The notes: a model not told the origin generated them from the letters alone. Positions 46,786 through 57,485 are shown, counted from the first letter of the stretch. The stretch: 64,000 nucleotides of DNA from Roseovarius autotrophicus (GCF_018069895.1 NZ_JAGQDH010000001.1:496001-560000); one strand, 5' to 3'. Made by a program: numbers and translations.

Positions 46786-47801
46786 GCGGCCTCCGATGTC
46801 AGTTTCGCCAAAGCGGTAAGGCGCGCGCGCGCCGACCCGCTATCGATGCTCTCGGCGGCCATGGCCACGCCGTCGCGCAGATCGTCCACGCGCCCCGCCA
46901 CGGTGAGCGCGGCAGCGGCATTGAGCAACACCGCATCGCGATACGCCCCCGTCGCCCCATCGAGAAGCGCCGAAAGCGCTGCGGCGTTTTCCTCGGGCGT
47001 GCCGCCAAGAATCGCCTCGAACGGGTGCACGGGCAGGCCGAAATCCTCGGGGTGCAATTCCGCCTCGCGGATCGTGCCATCTTCTTCCAGCGCGGCGAGC
47101 CAGGTAACGCCGGTAATCGTCATCTCGTCTGTGCCGTCACTGCCATGGACCAGCCAGGCGCGCTCGGAGCCAAGCTGCCCCAGAGTCTCGGCCATGGGGC
47201 GGATCAGGCTGCGTGAGAACGCGCCGGTCAACTGCCGCTTGACCCCCGCCGGATTGGTCAACGGCCCGAGAATGTTGAAGATCGTGCGCGTGCCAAGCTC
47301 AGCCCGGACGGGGCCGACATGGGCCATGGCCGGGTGATGCATGGGCGCCATCATGAAGGCGATGCCGACCTCGGCCAGCACCTTCTCGACCGCCTCGGCG
47401 CTGATCATCACCTTGACGCCAAGCGCCGAGAGCGCATCCGCCGCGCCAGACTTGGACGACAGGTTGCGGTTGCCGTGCTTGGCCACCGGCACGCCCGAGC
47501 CCGCCACCACCAGCGCCGTCGCGGTCGAGATGTTGAGCGTGCCCTTGCCGTCGCCGCCGGTGCCGACGATGTCCATGGCCCCTTCGGGCGCGCGCACCTT
47601 GTGGCACTTGGCACGCATCACGGCAGCGGCGGCGGCGTATTCGTTCACCGTTTCTCCGCGCGTGCGCAGGGCCATCAGAAACCCGCCGGTCTGCGCCGGC
47701 GTGGCCTCTCCGGCAAAAAGGATCTCGAACGCCGCTTCGGCCTCGGGCCGGGTCAGCGCGCGGTCGGCGGCGGCGCCGATCAGAGGGCGGATATCGCTCA
47801 T
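46782..47801 (-). CDS. trpD: Anthranilate phosphoribosyltransferase
   Basis: 339 residues from the ATG at 47801. Transfers phosphoribose from PRPP to anthranilate. Motifs: PRPP loop [32 protein letters not shown], the anthranilate-side [27 protein letters not shown] and GPLTNPA. Separate from TrpG. The start overlaps the trpG stop (ATGA), giving a tightly coupled biosynthetic unit. Confidence 0.97.
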   Translation of the reverse strand: MSDIRPLIGAAADRALTRPEAEAAFEILFAGEATPAQTGGFLMALRTRGETVNEYAAAAAVMRAKCHKVRAPEGAMDIVGTGGDGKGTLNISTATALVVAGSGVPVAKHGNRNLSSKSGAADALSALGVKVMISAEAVEKVLAEVGIAFMMAPMHHPAMAHVGPVRAELGTRTIFNILGPLTNPAGVKRQLTGAFSRSLIRPMAETLGQLGSERAWLVHGSDGTDEMTITGVTWLAALEEDGTIREAELHPEDFGLPVHPFEAILGGTPEENAAALSALLDGATGAYRDAVLLNAAAALTVAGRVDDLRDGVAMAAESIDSGSARARLTALAKLTSEAA

Positions 47802-48379
47802 GCCGGCACCTTCATGCGGTTCAGGAAATTGCGCAACAGTGCGTGGCCATGCTGCGAGGCAATGGATTCCGGGTGAAACTGCACGCCGTGGATTTCGTGC
47901 TCGCGGTGACGCAGGCCCATGATGGTGCCATCGGCCAGTTCGGCGGTGATCTCCAGACAATCGGGAAGGCTCTCGCGCTCGACCACGAGGGAATGATAGC
48001 GCGTCGCCTCGAACGGCGAGGGCAGACCCTCGAACACGCTCTGGCCGGTATGGTGGATCACGCCCATCTTGCCATGCACGATCTCGGAATGGCGCACCAC
48101 CCGCCCGCCGAACGCCTGCCCGATGGTCTGATGGCCAAGACAGACGCCCAGAAGCGGGATTCCCGCCTCGGCAGCGGCCAGCGTCAGCGGCAGGCAGATC
48201 CCCGCCTGATCCGGGTCGCAGGGGCCCGGAGACAAGAGAATACCGGCAGGCCGGAACGCCATCGCCTGCTGCACGTCGAGCGCATCATTGCGCACAACGC
48301 GCGTCTCGGCCCCCAACTCGCCCACATAATGCACGAGGTTGTAGGTAAAACTGTCGTAATTGTCGATCAAGAGCAGCAT
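47798..48379 (-). CDS. trpG: Anthranilate synthase glutamine amidotransferase component
   Basis: 193 residues from the ATG at 48379. Class I glutaminase supplying ammonia to TrpE. Triad: Cys of [15 protein letters not shown] (about residue 81), His and Glu of QFHPESIAS (about 170-172). N-terminal [16 protein letters not shown]. First gene of the operon; trpE is not adjacent, because the next gene upstream is divergent. In the 136-bp upstream region I looked for a Trp-rich leader peptide and attenuator and saw none. The protein may also serve folate synthesis as PabA. Confidence 0.95.
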   Translation of the reverse strand: MLLLIDNYDSFTYNLVHYVGELGAETRVVRNDALDVQQAMAFRPAGILLSPGPCDPDQAGICLPLTLAAAEAGIPLLGVCLGHQTIGQAFGGRVVRHSEIVHGKMGVIHHTGQSVFEGLPSPFEATRYHSLVVERESLPDCLEITAELADGTIMGLRHREHEIHGVQFHPESIASQHGHALLRNFLNRMKVPA

Positions 48380-48515
48380 CTGCGCCTGTCCTTCGGTCAA
48401 GGGGGCTGTTGGCCTCGGGGCCGGTCGGGGTATACTTGTTCAGGCTTGCGCGGCACCGTCAAGGGGCGCTAGGCCGGAATGACGGCAAACGGGCAGAGAC
48501 CACGGGGGCAAGGCA

Positions 48516-50069
48516 GTGATACGCGGGGCATTGGCGGGAATGGTGACGGGGCTGGCCGTATCGGGGCTGGTTCTGGGCACGGTATCGGTGGTGAGCGATC
48601 TCGCCGACATGGCGGCGGTGCGCCAGACCGCACCAGAGGCAAGCGCGGTCGATCTGCCGCCCGGCTCTGGCTTTGACGCGGTGCGCGAGGATCGCGAGGC
48701 GGCACTGCCAACTGTCACCGAAGGCCCGACACAAGTGGCCGTGCCGCGTGTCGCGCCCCCGGAGCGCGACGATCTACGCCCCCTTTCCGGGGCCGATACC
48801 GCGCCGGTTCAGGCCCCCGATACCGGGGCGGCAGGCGCGCTTGGCACGCCGCCCGCCGAAGCGCAGGCCGAGGGCGGCGTGGCCTTCGAAAGCGACAGCC
48901 CCATTCTGCCCGCGCCACAGGCCGTGGCCCCTGCCCTGCCCGACGGCGAGGCGCGGCTTGTCATCTCCACCGACCCCGCACAACCTCCCGCGCCCGATCC
49001 GGGCGAGGCGAGTGCGGGGCTTGCCGCGCCTGTGCCGGAGGCCGGCGATCCCGCTCGCGGGCACGAGGCGGAAACAGCGCCCGAGGTGCAGATGGCCATC
49101 ACCGAACCACTCGTCCCTCCTCAAGACGCATCAGACGCGCCGGACACCGGGACCGCGCTTGCTGTTCCCGCCGAGAAGACCCCAGAGGCCACGGACGCCG
49201 TGACCGCGCCGATCACTCCCGACGAGGGCGCGCCCGCGCCCGATGCGGCCCCCGAACCCCGCCTCCTCGCCCCCTCGGGAACACTGGAGAACCATGCCGA
49301 GGGCATCACGGTGGGCCGACTGCCACGCATTGGCGGTGAGCCCGAGGAGCCCCCGGCAGAGGCGGAAACCACAGAGACACCCCCCGAGGAGCCAGAGGGC
49401 GCGCTCCGTCGCAACGCCGTGGCTTTCGAGCCGCCCGCAGGCCGTCCTCTCATGGCGATCGTGCTGATCGACGAGGGACAGGGCATGCTCGGGCTTGAGG
49501 CGTTGCAGGCATTTCCCTATCCGCTCAGCTTCGCCATTCCCGCAGGCCGCCCGGACGCCGCCGAGGCCGCCGCGCGCTATCGCGCCGCAGGTTTCGAGGT
49601 GCTTATCGCCGCAGACCTGCCCGAGAGCGCGACCGCCGCCGATACCGAGACCGCCATGCAGGCGTGGCTTGCGGCCATCCCGCAGGCGGTGGCAGTGATC
49701 GAAGGCACCGGCACCGGGCTCCAGGCCAGCCGCGAGGCAAGCGCGCAGCTTGCCCCGATCCTGACCGAGACAGGGCACGGCATCATCATGCTTCCCAACC
49801 GGCTCAACACCGCGCAGAAACTCATTGCCCGCGAGGGCGTGCCCTCGGTGACGCTGTTCCGCGATATCGACGGGCAGGGGCAGGACGCGGGCGCGGTGCG
49901 GCGGTTTCTCGATCAGGGCGCGATGCGCGCGGGCCAGCAGGAGGAGGGCGTAATCATGCTTGGCCGCGTGCGCGCCGACACGATCAGCGCATTGCTGCTC
50001 TGGGGCTTGCAGGACCGCGCCGCAAGCGTCGCGCTCGCACCGGTTTCGGCCGTTCTTTCAAGCCGCTGA
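48516..50069 (+). CDS. Divergent polysaccharide deacetylase (YibQ/DUF610 type)
   Basis: 517 residues from a GTG start after GGGGGCAAGG. An N-terminal helix (about 4-30, ALAGMVTGLAVSGLVLGTV) anchors the protein, followed by about 250 residues of Ala/Pro/Glu-rich, low-complexity linker. From about 305 a deacetylase-like barrel is present: LMAIVLIDEGQGMLGLEAL, YPLSFAIPAGRPDAAEAAARYRAAGFEVLI, and AVIEGTGTGLQASREAS. The group is predicted periplasmic and lacks a proven substrate; some catalytic His/Asp of true NodB enzymes are missing. Divergent from trpG; Pro/Ala linkers suggest reach across the periplasm. Confidence 0.85.
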   Translation: MIRGALAGMVTGLAVSGLVLGTVSVVSDLADMAAVRQTAPEASAVDLPPGSGFDAVREDREAALPTVTEGPTQVAVPRVAPPERDDLRPLSGADTAPVQAPDTGAAGALGTPPAEAQAEGGVAFESDSPILPAPQAVAPALPDGEARLVISTDPAQPPAPDPGEASAGLAAPVPEAGDPARGHEAETAPEVQMAITEPLVPPQDASDAPDTGTALAVPAEKTPEATDAVTAPITPDEGAPAPDAAPEPRLLAPSGTLENHAEGITVGRLPRIGGEPEEPPAEAETTETPPEEPEGALRRNAVAFEPPAGRPLMAIVLIDEGQGMLGLEALQAFPYPLSFAIPAGRPDAAEAAARYRAAGFEVLIAADLPESATAADTETAMQAWLAAIPQAVAVIEGTGTGLQASREASAQLAPILTETGHGIIMLPNRLNTAQKLIAREGVPSVTLFRDIDGQGQDAGAVRRFLDQGAMRAGQQEEGVIMLGRVRADTISALLLWGLQDRAASVALAPVSAVLSSR

Positions 50070-50159
50070 CGCGCGCCCACCCGTTCGGGAGCCCCCAGCG
50101 AAGGGCACCTGAACCGCCCCCTTGCCCCCGTCCGCGCGCGGTGGTTCAAAGGTAGGGTC

Positions 50160-51230
50160 ATGCTGCATCTCGCCACATCACTCGCGCTTCTGGCGCTCGC
50201 CGCTCTCTCGGGTTTCGCCGCAAGCGCGCTCGGGCTTCCCCTACCCTTCATGCTCGGCCCACTGGCCGTCTCGGCGCTTGTTGCCACACTGATCCCGGAA
50301 CGCCTGCCCGACGGCTATCGCTTTCCCGAACCGGTGCGCCTTGCCTTCATCGCCATCATCGGGCTGATGATCGGCGCACAGGTAACGCCTGCGCTTTTTG
50401 CCGAGGCGCATCATTATGCCCTGACGCTGGGGGCGGTGACGCTGTTCGTGGGGCTCGCGCATGGGATTGGTTACGCAGTGTTCCGCCATGTCGGCGGCTA
50501 TGATTCCACCACCGCCTTTTATGCCAGCACCCCCGGCGGCCTCTATGAAAGCATCGAGATGGGCGAGGCGGCGGGCGCGGACATGACCCGGCTGATGATG
50601 CAGCAGTTCCTGCGCGTCATCGCGGTGGTGACGATGCTGCCATTTGGCCTGTCACTCTGGCTGGGAGAGCCTGTGGGGAGTGCTGGGGGCATGAGCCTTG
50701 CGCGCGCCGAGGTGCCGTGGTCGGACCTGCCGCTCGTTGCGCTGGCGGGGCTGGGTGGGCTGGCACTCGGACGCGCGCTGCGTCTGCCGGCGTGGCAACT
50801 GACCGGACCGATGGCACTGACGGCGGCGCTGTCGCTTTCCGGGTATCTGGGATTCGAGATCCCGCAATGGCTTGTCAATCTGGCGCAGATGATCCTCGGC
50901 ACCGCCCTGGGGATGCGCTTCACCGGGCTGAGCCGCGGACTGCTTCTGCGCGGGGCGGGGCTTGCGGCGGTTTCGGTGCTGGGGATGCTGACGCTCGGCG
51001 TAGCACTGGCGGCGGCGCTTCACACGCTGACGAGCGAGTCCGTGGACGTGCTTATCATCAGCCTCGCACCCGGTGGCGTCACGGAAATGGCTCTGGTGGC
51101 GCTCAGCCTGAACGCCAACCCTGCCTTTGTCACGCTGCACCACATATACCGCATCCTGCTCACCGTGCTGGTGATCGGCGCGGTGACGAAGTTCAGACCC
51201 GCACGCCGTGCCGCCCCGCCAGATCAGTGA
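50160..51230 (+). CDS. AbrB-duplication family membrane protein
   Basis: 356 residues, about ten predicted helices. The family is annotated as ammonia monooxygenase-like or AbrB-type membrane protein and consists of two homologous halves: GFAASALGLPLPFMLGPLAVSAL near the N-terminus and GLGGLALGRALRLPAWQLTGPMALTAAL in the second half, each ending in a conserved glycine-rich loop (FYASTPGGLYESIEMG and ISLAPGGVTEMALVALSL). A transporter function is presumed; the name ammonia monooxygenase is historical. The 3' end overlaps the convergent DUF815 gene by 38 bp. Confidence 0.85.
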   Translation: MLHLATSLALLALAALSGFAASALGLPLPFMLGPLAVSALVATLIPERLPDGYRFPEPVRLAFIAIIGLMIGAQVTPALFAEAHHYALTLGAVTLFVGLAHGIGYAVFRHVGGYDSTTAFYASTPGGLYESIEMGEAAGADMTRLMMQQFLRVIAVVTMLPFGLSLWLGEPVGSAGGMSLARAEVPWSDLPLVALAGLGGLALGRALRLPAWQLTGPMALTAALSLSGYLGFEIPQWLVNLAQMILGTALGMRFTGLSRGLLLRGAGLAAVSVLGMLTLGVALAAALHTLTSESVDVLIISLAPGGVTEMALVALSLNANPAFVTLHHIYRILLTVLVIGAVTKFRPARRAAPPDQ

Positions 51231-52026
51231 AGAACTGCCATGCGACGCGGCCAGAGCGCGCGCCGCGCGTGGCCTGCCATTCGATTGCCTCGGCGCGCAA
51301 CACCGCGTCGTCGATCGACACGCCATAGGCGTCGCAGTAGCCCCGGATCATCGACAGGTATTCGTCCTGATCGCAAGGATGAAAACCCAGCCATAGCCCA
51401 AACCGGTCTGAGAGAGAGACCTTTTCCTCGACCGCCTCGGAGGGGTTGATCGCGGAGGAGCGTTCGTTCTCGATCATGTCGCGCGGCATCAGGTGGCGGC
51501 GGTTGGATGTGGCGTAGAAGACCACGTTCTCGGGCCGCCCCTCGATCCCGCCATCGAGCACGGCCTTGAGGGACTTGTAATGCTGGTCGTCATGAGAGAA
51601 TGACAGGTCGTCGCAGAACAGCAGGAACCGCGTCTGCGAGCCGCGCAGCAGGTTCAGGAGGCGACCCACCGAGGGCAGGTCCTCGCGCTGCAACTCCACG
51701 ATCTTGAGTGGCAGGCCCTCGGCCAGAACGGCGGCGTGCACGGCCTTTACCAGGCTCGACTTGCCCATGCCGCGCGCCCCCCAGAGGAGCGCATTGTTGG
51801 CGGGCAGGCCGCGCGCGAACTGCCGGGTATTGGCGAGCAGCGTGTCGCGGGCACGGTCGATACCCACCAAAAGGCCCATGTCCACTCGGGCCACGTCTGG
51901 CACAGGCTCCAGCCGGTCGGGGGCAACGTGCCAAAGAAACGCATCCGCCACACCGAAATCGGGGGCCGTCAAAGGGGCGGGGCTCATCCGCTCCAGGGCG
52001 GCGGCGATACGGTCCAGCGGGTCCAT
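51193..52026 (-). CDS. DUF815 AAA-type ATP-binding protein
   Basis: 277 residues. P-loop ATPase of the DUF815 group. Walker A LLWGARGMGKSSLVKA (about 80-95), Walker B FLLFCDDLSF (about 135), arginine-finger-like NRRHLMPRDM and sensor region EEKVSLSDRFGLWLGFHP. N-terminal PDRLEPVPDVARVDMGLLVGIDRARDTL positions the family. Function unknown; it lies directly before tatC on the minus strand. The 38-nt tail overlap with the convergent membrane protein gene is intact in both frames. Confidence 0.88.
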   Translation of the reverse strand: MDPLDRIAAALERMSPAPLTAPDFGVADAFLWHVAPDRLEPVPDVARVDMGLLVGIDRARDTLLANTRQFARGLPANNALLWGARGMGKSSLVKAVHAAVLAEGLPLKIVELQREDLPSVGRLLNLLRGSQTRFLLFCDDLSFSHDDQHYKSLKAVLDGGIEGRPENVVFYATSNRRHLMPRDMIENERSSAINPSEAVEEKVSLSDRFGLWLGFHPCDQDEYLSMIRGYCDAYGVSIDDAVLRAEAIEWQATRGARSGRVAWQFFTDLAGRHGVRV

Positions 52027-52029
52027 GGC

Positions 52030-52911
52030 TTAGCTCTTGCTGTCCTCGGCGGCTTGCGCCACCTCGTCTTCATCGTCGTCTTCAAACCACAGGCCCTGTG
52101 CGCGCAATTCCTTCTCACGCTTCTTCTCGACGCGGGCAACCAACTGGATCGATACTTCGTAAAGTCCGTAGACCACGACGAACAGGATGACCTGGGTGAT
52201 GACATCGGGCGGCGTAACCAGCGCGGCGAGAAGCAGGATGCCCACCACGGCGAACTTGCGCACGGCCTTGAGACCCGGCGCGCTGACCAGTCCTGCCTTA
52301 CCCATGAGCGTCAGCAGAACGGGAAGCTGAAAGCACAGGCCAAATGCCACGATGAACTTGATCGTGAGGTTGAGATACTCCTGCGCCGAGCCTTGAAACA
52401 CCACCGAAAGGGGCGCCGCATTCATGCCGCCCTCGACCGCCTCGCCCTCGCCGCCGAATTGCTGGAAGCCGAGGAAGAAATCATAGGCGAGCGGCGTCAC
52501 GACGTAAAAGGCAAAGGACGCGCCGAGAAAGAACATGAAGGGCGAGGCAATGAGAAAGGGCAGAAACGCGCCCTTTTCGGACTTGTAGAGGCCCGGTGCC
52601 ACGAAACGCCACATCTGGTTGGCGATATAGGGGAATGCAAGGATGAATCCCCCCAGAAGCGAGACCTTGATCGCGACGAAGAACCCTTCTTGCGGCGAGA
52701 TGAAGATCAGGCTGCAATCCTGCCCTCGCTCGGCCAGCACCTTGCACAGCGGCGCAGTGAGAAAGTTGAAGATCGGCGTGGCAACGGTAAAGCAGATCAC
52801 CATGCCGATGACGAAGGCCACGACGGAATGGATCAGCCGGTTGCGCAACTCGGCCAGATGCTCGATCAGCGGGGCGCTGGAATCGTCGATGTCGTCCTCG
52901 GGCACGCTCAT
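52030..52911 (-). CDS. tatC: Sec-independent protein translocase TatC
   Basis: 293 residues. Receptor subunit of the twin-arginine translocon; binds RR signal peptides. Six transmembrane helices are predicted. Conserved blocks: [20 protein letters not shown] at the N-terminus, [15 protein letters not shown] and the C-terminal [26 protein letters not shown] charged C-terminal tail, rich in Glu and Asp, ends the protein. Coupled to tatB by ATGA. Clients in this window probably include the IorB-like subunit, the PBP4-type carboxypeptidase and the orphan binding protein, all with RR signals. Confidence 0.96.
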   Translation of the reverse strand: MSVPEDDIDDSSAPLIEHLAELRNRLIHSVVAFVIGMVICFTVATPIFNFLTAPLCKVLAERGQDCSLIFISPQEGFFVAIKVSLLGGFILAFPYIANQMWRFVAPGLYKSEKGAFLPFLIASPFMFFLGASFAFYVVTPLAYDFFLGFQQFGGEGEAVEGGMNAAPLSVVFQGSAQEYLNLTIKFIVAFGLCFQLPVLLTLMGKAGLVSAPGLKAVRKFAVVGILLLAALVTPPDVITQVILFVVVYGLYEVSIQLVARVEKKREKELRAQGLWFEDDDEDEVAQAAEDSKS

Positions 52912-53345
52912 GCCTTGTCCTCGGTGCCCTTGTCGGTCGCCTTCGGGGCGGTCTCTTTTGCCGTCTCGGCCTCGGCAGCGCTGCGCTCGGCGGCCATTGC
53001 GGCAGCCTTTTCCCGGGTCGCGTCAGCCACGGCCTGTTTCTCGGGGTCGAGCGGCGGGCGGGCAGCCTTGTCAAGATCGCGGGCCACGTCCTCGGTCGTC
53101 TTGCGCACCTCGTCCATGGCCGATTTCATCGGGTTGGCGGCAGCCTTGAAGGTCTTTTGCAAATCGCTCACGCCGGATTGATCGGCGGCGTCATTCATCG
53201 CGCGGCTGAACTCGCGCGCCATGCCGCGGGCCTTGCCGACAAAGCGGCCGACGGCCTGGAACATGCCGGGCAAGTCCTTGGGACCGACGACGATCAGCGC
53301 CACGATCCCGATGACCAGAAGCTCGGTCCAGCCAAGGTCGAACAT
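52908..53345 (-). CDS. tatB: Sec-independent protein translocase TatB
   Basis: 145 residues. N-terminal membrane helix [24 protein letters not shown] with the TatB-type Glu and the PKDLP hinge, then an amphipathic helix [21 protein letters not shown] and a long Ala/Lys/Glu tail. It forms the substrate-binding complex with TatC. Between tatA (7-bp gap) and tatC (4-nt overlap). Confidence 0.94.
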   Translation of the reverse strand: MFDLGWTELLVIGIVALIVVGPKDLPGMFQAVGRFVGKARGMAREFSRAMNDAADQSGVSDLQKTFKAAANPMKSAMDEVRKTTEDVARDLDKAARPPLDPEKQAVADATREKAAAMAAERSAAEAETAKETAPKATDKGTEDKA

Positions 53346-53352
53346 GCAGGAC

Positions 53353-53574
53353 TCAGACCTTGTCTTGTTCTTCGGCGGGCGTCACGTCGCGAGCGGTATC
53401 GACGGACTTGCTTTCGTCCTCGAGTTCCTTGTTGCCCTCGGCAATGCCCTTCTTGAACGAAGTGATTCCCTTGCCGACCTCGCCCATCAGCGCCGAGATC
53501 TTGCCGCGCCCAAAGAGCACCAGCACCACCACGGCAATAAGCAGAAGGCCGGGAAGGCCGATATTGTTGAGCAT
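53353..53574 (-). CDS. tatA: Sec-independent protein translocase TatA
   Basis: 73 residues from the ATG at 53574, after AAGGGAG. Pore-forming Tat subunit: one helix [27 protein letters not shown] with the FGxGK hinge, then an amphipathic helix [17 protein letters not shown] and a short acidic tail. First gene of tatABC. A G-tract/C-tract hairpin lies in the leader (about 53593-53608). Confidence 0.95.
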   Translation of the reverse strand: MLNNIGLPGLLLIAVVVLVLFGRGKISALMGEVGKGITSFKKGIAEGNKELEDESKSVDTARDVTPAEEQDKV

Positions 53575-53690
53575 GTCTTCTCTCCCTTGCTCGGGGGGTG
53601 CCCCCCCCGGAACATTCATTGCCCTTATCTAGACACTCACCGCCCGCGATGAAAGGACCAATCCGCCGCGGTACGCAAATCGCGCGGGCC

Positions 53691-54818
53691 TCAGTCCTCG
53701 GCCCTCGCCTCGGCGCGGCTCTTGCCGGCGACGTTCTGCGCAAGCGTCGCGGCCATGAACTGATCGAGGTCGCCATCGAGCACGCCCTTCGTGTCCGAAG
53801 TCTCGACGCCCGTGCGCAGATCCTTCACCATCTGATAGGGTTGCAGGACGTAGGACCGGATCTGGTTGCCCCAGCCCGCATCACCCTTGGCCTCGTGGGC
53901 GGCCTCGATCGCCTCGGTGCGCTTGCGCAATTCCAGCTCGTAGAGCCGCGATTTCAGCGCCTTCATGGCAATGTCGCGGTTCTGGTGCTGGGATTTCTGG
54001 CTGGAGGTGGTCACGATCCCGGTCGGGATATGGGTGATGCGCACCGCCGAGTCGGTGGTGTTGACGTGCTGCCCGCCTGCGCCCGAAGAGCGATAGGTGT
54101 CGATGCGGATATCCGAGGGGTTCACCTCGATCTCGATATTGTCGTCCACCACCGGATAGACCCAGACCGAGGAAAAGGACGTGTGCCGTTTGGCCGCCGA
54201 ATCGAAGGGCGATATCCGCACGAGGCGGTGAACGCCCGATTCGGACTTGAGCCAGCCATAGGCGTTGTGGCCGGAAATCTTGTAGGCGGCGGATTTGATC
54301 CCCGCCTCGTCGCCAGCTGATTCCGATTGCAGTTCCACCGTATAGCCGCGTTTCTCGGCCCAGCGGACATACATCCGCGCCAGCATCGCCGCCCAGTCGC
54401 AGCTCTCGGTGCCGCCCGCGCCGGCGTTGATTTCGAGAAACGTGTCGTTGGCGTCGGCCTCGCCGTCGAGCAGCGCCTCAAGCTCCCTGGCGGCGGCCAC
54501 CTTGGTCAGCGCGCGGATTGCCGCCTCTGCTTCGGCCACAACCTCGGCATCGCCCTCCATTTCGCCCAGTTCGATCAGACCGAGATTGTCCTCAAGCTCC
54601 TGCTTGATGTTGTCGTGGGTGGCCAGCGCATCCAACAGCGCCTGACGCTCGCGCATCAGCTTCTGTGCGTTGGCCGGGTCTTCCCAGAGCGTCGGATCCT
54701 CGACCCGCGCATTGAACTCCTCAAGCCGATGGCGGGCGGTCTCCCATCCCAGCCGCTGGCGCAACAACTCCAGCGATTTTTCGATCTCGGAAACGAGGGT
54801 CTGGGTTTCGGCGCGCAT
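53691..54818 (-). CDS. prfB: Peptide chain release factor 2
   Basis: 375 residues. Reads UGA and UAA stop codons. The GGQ motif is in [18 protein letters not shown] (about residue 252) and the anticodon-like tripeptide SPF in [15 protein letters not shown] (about 205). The frame is uninterrupted: there is no in-frame UGA needing the programmed +1 shift used by E. coli prfB, as in other alphaproteobacteria I know. Monocistronic between tatA and the PBP1A gene. Confidence 0.96.
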   Translation of the reverse strand: MRAETQTLVSEIEKSLELLRQRLGWETARHRLEEFNARVEDPTLWEDPANAQKLMRERQALLDALATHDNIKQELEDNLGLIELGEMEGDAEVVAEAEAAIRALTKVAAARELEALLDGEADANDTFLEINAGAGGTESCDWAAMLARMYVRWAEKRGYTVELQSESAGDEAGIKSAAYKISGHNAYGWLKSESGVHRLVRISPFDSAAKRHTSFSSVWVYPVVDDNIEIEVNPSDIRIDTYRSSGAGGQHVNTTDSAVRITHIPTGIVTTSSQKSQHQNRDIAMKALKSRLYELELRKRTEAIEAAHEAKGDAGWGNQIRSYVLQPYQMVKDLRTGVETSDTKGVLDGDLDQFMAATLAQNVAGKSRAEARAED

Positions 54819-54887
54819 GGTCTTTACTGTCCTTGGCTGCTCAGAAGCGCCTGATAGCGTAGCGGGACGGGCCGGACAAGAGAGCCC

Positions 54888-57395
54888 TCAATAGAGACCG
54901 CCCGAACTCATCGCGCCGAAACTGGCCTTGCCACCCACCTGCGCCTTGTCGCCGGTCGAGGTGGTCACCTCTTGCACGCGCTCGCGCTCGCCGGGCTGGA
55001 ACAGGTCAAGATCGTTGCCCATGGCAAAGCCGCCGTCGAAGGTCAGACCAAAGACCGGCTCTTCGCCGTCGCGGAAATACTCGGCCATCACATAATCGCC
55101 GGAGGCGTCATCGGGCAGGCGCGCGCCGGTGAAGCGGTCGATCTTGATGAAATGCCCACCCGGCGGAATCTCGAACGGCCCACCCCCGAAGGTGTTGACG
55201 GCCTCGGTCATGAACTCCTGAAACACCGGGCCGCACAGAGACGACCCATAGGCCGACCGACCAAGGCCGCGCGGCTGGTCATGGCCGATATAACAACCCG
55301 CCGCGATATTGCTGGTGAAGCCCACAAACCACACGTCGCGCGCGTCATTCGTGGTGCCGGTCTTGCCCGCCGTGGGCACCGGCAGGTCGATCACACCCGC
55401 GGCCGTGCCGCGATCCACCACCCCCTTGAGCATCGAGGTCAATTGATAGGCCGTCACCGCATTCATCACCCGCTCGCGGTCGGACACGATCCGCGGGCCC
55501 CGATCACGCGGCAGGGCCGGATCGCGGCAATCGACACAAGTTCGTGTGTCCTGCCGGTAGACAGTGCGCCCGTAACGATCCTGAACCCGATCCACAAGGC
55601 TCGGGCGCACGCGTTCGCCGCCATTGGCGAACATGGCGTAGGCCGCCACCATGTTGAACAGTGTCGTCTCCTCGGAGCCGAGCGAATTAGCAAGGAACTG
55701 GCCCATGTTCTGATAGACCCCGAACCGTTCCGCATAGTGCGCGACCACATCCATGCCCACCTCCTGCGCAAGGCGGATGGTCATCAGGTTGCGCGACTGC
55801 TCGATGCCGGTGCGCAAGGGCGTGGGACCGTAGAACTTGTTGGACGAGTTGCGCGGCCGCCAGAGGCCCTGCGGCGTGTCGATCTCGATCGGCGCGTCGA
55901 TCACGATGGTGGCGGGCGAATAGCCGCTGTCGAGGGCGGCGGCATAGACGAAGGGCTTGAAGCTCGACCCCGGCTGGCGCAACGCCTGCGTGGCGCGGTT
56001 GAACACCGAATGCTGATACGAGAACCCCCCCTGCATCGCGATCACGCGGCCGGTGTTCACATCCATCGCCATGAACGCGCCCTGCACCTCGGGCACCTGC
56101 CGCAGGCTCCAGTTGGCGAAGGTGCCGTCATCGTGGACGACGGCGCGCACATGCACCACATCGCCGCGCTTGAAGGTGGCCCGGAAATCGCCGGGCAGCC
56201 ATTTGATGTCGCTGCGCGGCACTTCGTGGGTGCCCTCAACACCCTCGATACCGATGCGCATTGCCTGATCGCCGGTCTCCAGCACCACTGCCGGATGCCA
56301 CTTTCCGTCAAGCTCGATGTCGCGCGGCACGCGCAGATCGGCAAGTGCCGCCTGCCAGTCGGCCTCAGACCCCAGCACCTCTTCGGGCAGGTTCTCTCCG
56401 GTGCCGCGCCAACGGCCCTGCCCCCGATCATAGGCTTCCAGTTGACGGCGAAGGGCGCGCGCAGCATGAACCTGCATTTCGGGGTCGATGGTGGCGCGCA
56501 CGGTGAGACCGCCGGTAAAGAACTCGCCCTCGCCGTAGATCTCGCTCAACTGTCGCCGGATCTCGTCGGTAAAATAGTCACGCGGCGGCAATTCGGCACT
56601 GAAGGGCGGAAAATCGCCATTCTGCACCGAGCGCAACGGCATATCGCGCTCGGCCCGATACTCGGTCTCGCTCAGATAGCCGTTTTCCCACATCTCGCGG
56701 AGCACGAAGTTGCGTCGCGCCAGCAGGCGCTCGCTCTCGCGCACCGGATGATAATCGCTCGGCGCCTTGGGCATCGACGCAATCATCGCCGCCTCATGCG
56801 GGGCCAGTGCGCGCAGCGGCTTGTTGAAATAGGTCTGCGCGGCGGCGGTCACACCATAGCTGTTCTGACCAAGAAAGATCTCGTTGAGATAGAGTTCGAG
56901 GATCTGCTCTTTCGAGAGCGTCTCCTCGATCCGGGTGGCAAGGATGATCTCCTTGATCTTGCGCTCCATCTGCCGGTCGCCCGACAGAAGGAAATTCTTC
57001 ATCACCTGCTGTGTGATGGTAGAGGCGCCGCGCACATTCTGCCCGCGCGATTTCACCGCATCATAAAGCGCCGAGGCGATGCTCACGGCATCAAAGCCAT
57101 GGTGGTTATAGAAATTCTTGTCCTCGGCGCTGATGAAGGCCTGCTTGACCAGATCGGGAACATCCGCGGCGGGGGTGAACAGGCGGCGCTCGCGGGCGAA
57201 CTCGTCGATGATGCGGCCCTCGGCGGAATATATCCGGCTGATGGTAGGGGGCGTGTAATTGGCAAGGCTCTCATGGCTCGGCAGGTCCTTGCCATAGATG
57301 TGCAGCACCGCACCGATCGACAGCCCGACAATCACCACCGCAAGGGTGATCAGGCTGAAGACGGTACCCAGAAGGCTCAGAACAGGGCGCAGCAC
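54888..57395 (-). CDS. mrcA: Penicillin-binding protein 1A
   Basis: 835 residues from a GTG start at 57395 preceded by GAGGAGAC. Bifunctional glycosyltransferase/transpeptidase. After a membrane helix (about 5-28, VFSLITLAVVIVGLSIGAVL), the GT51 domain has EDKNFYNHHGFD and GASTITQQVMKNFLL. An OB-like insertion (KRGDVVHVRAVV) marks the 1A class. The transpeptidase motifs are SSFK in PGSSFKPFVYA, SRN in EQSRNLMT and KTGTT in TAGKTGTTNDA. A C-terminal tail of about 70 residues follows GGPFEIPPGG. It lies downstream of the amidase gene on the same strand, a typical neighbour. Confidence 0.95.
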   Translation of the reverse strand: MLRPVLSLLGTVFSLITLAVVIVGLSIGAVLHIYGKDLPSHESLANYTPPTISRIYSAEGRIIDEFARERRLFTPAADVPDLVKQAFISAEDKNFYNHHGFDAVSIASALYDAVKSRGQNVRGASTITQQVMKNFLLSGDRQMERKIKEIILATRIEETLSKEQILELYLNEIFLGQNSYGVTAAAQTYFNKPLRALAPHEAAMIASMPKAPSDYHPVRESERLLARRNFVLREMWENGYLSETEYRAERDMPLRSVQNGDFPPFSAELPPRDYFTDEIRRQLSEIYGEGEFFTGGLTVRATIDPEMQVHAARALRRQLEAYDRGQGRWRGTGENLPEEVLGSEADWQAALADLRVPRDIELDGKWHPAVVLETGDQAMRIGIEGVEGTHEVPRSDIKWLPGDFRATFKRGDVVHVRAVVHDDGTFANWSLRQVPEVQGAFMAMDVNTGRVIAMQGGFSYQHSVFNRATQALRQPGSSFKPFVYAAALDSGYSPATIVIDAPIEIDTPQGLWRPRNSSNKFYGPTPLRTGIEQSRNLMTIRLAQEVGMDVVAHYAERFGVYQNMGQFLANSLGSEETTLFNMVAAYAMFANGGERVRPSLVDRVQDRYGRTVYRQDTRTCVDCRDPALPRDRGPRIVSDRERVMNAVTAYQLTSMLKGVVDRGTAAGVIDLPVPTAGKTGTTNDARDVWFVGFTSNIAAGCYIGHDQPRGLGRSAYGSSLCGPVFQEFMTEAVNTFGGGPFEIPPGGHFIKIDRFTGARLPDDASGDYVMAEYFRDGEEPVFGLTFDGGFAMGNDLDLFQPGERERVQEVTTSTGDKAQVGGKASFGAMSSGGLY

Positions 57396-57485
57396 GGCAG
57401 TCTCCTCATCGACGCTGCGCCCCATATAAGAGGCGCGGGCGCAGCCGTCAAAACACAAAGCCTTTCAGCACCAGCCAGGCCGCTC

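Noticed and set aside
48380..48515. trp attenuator or leader peptide before trpG
   Set aside because: No short frame with tandem Trp codons and no competing hairpins followed by a T-run are visible.
53691..54818. Programmed +1 frameshift in prfB
   Set aside because: The reading frame is continuous from the start to the stop, with no internal UGA or shift-prone CUUUGA.
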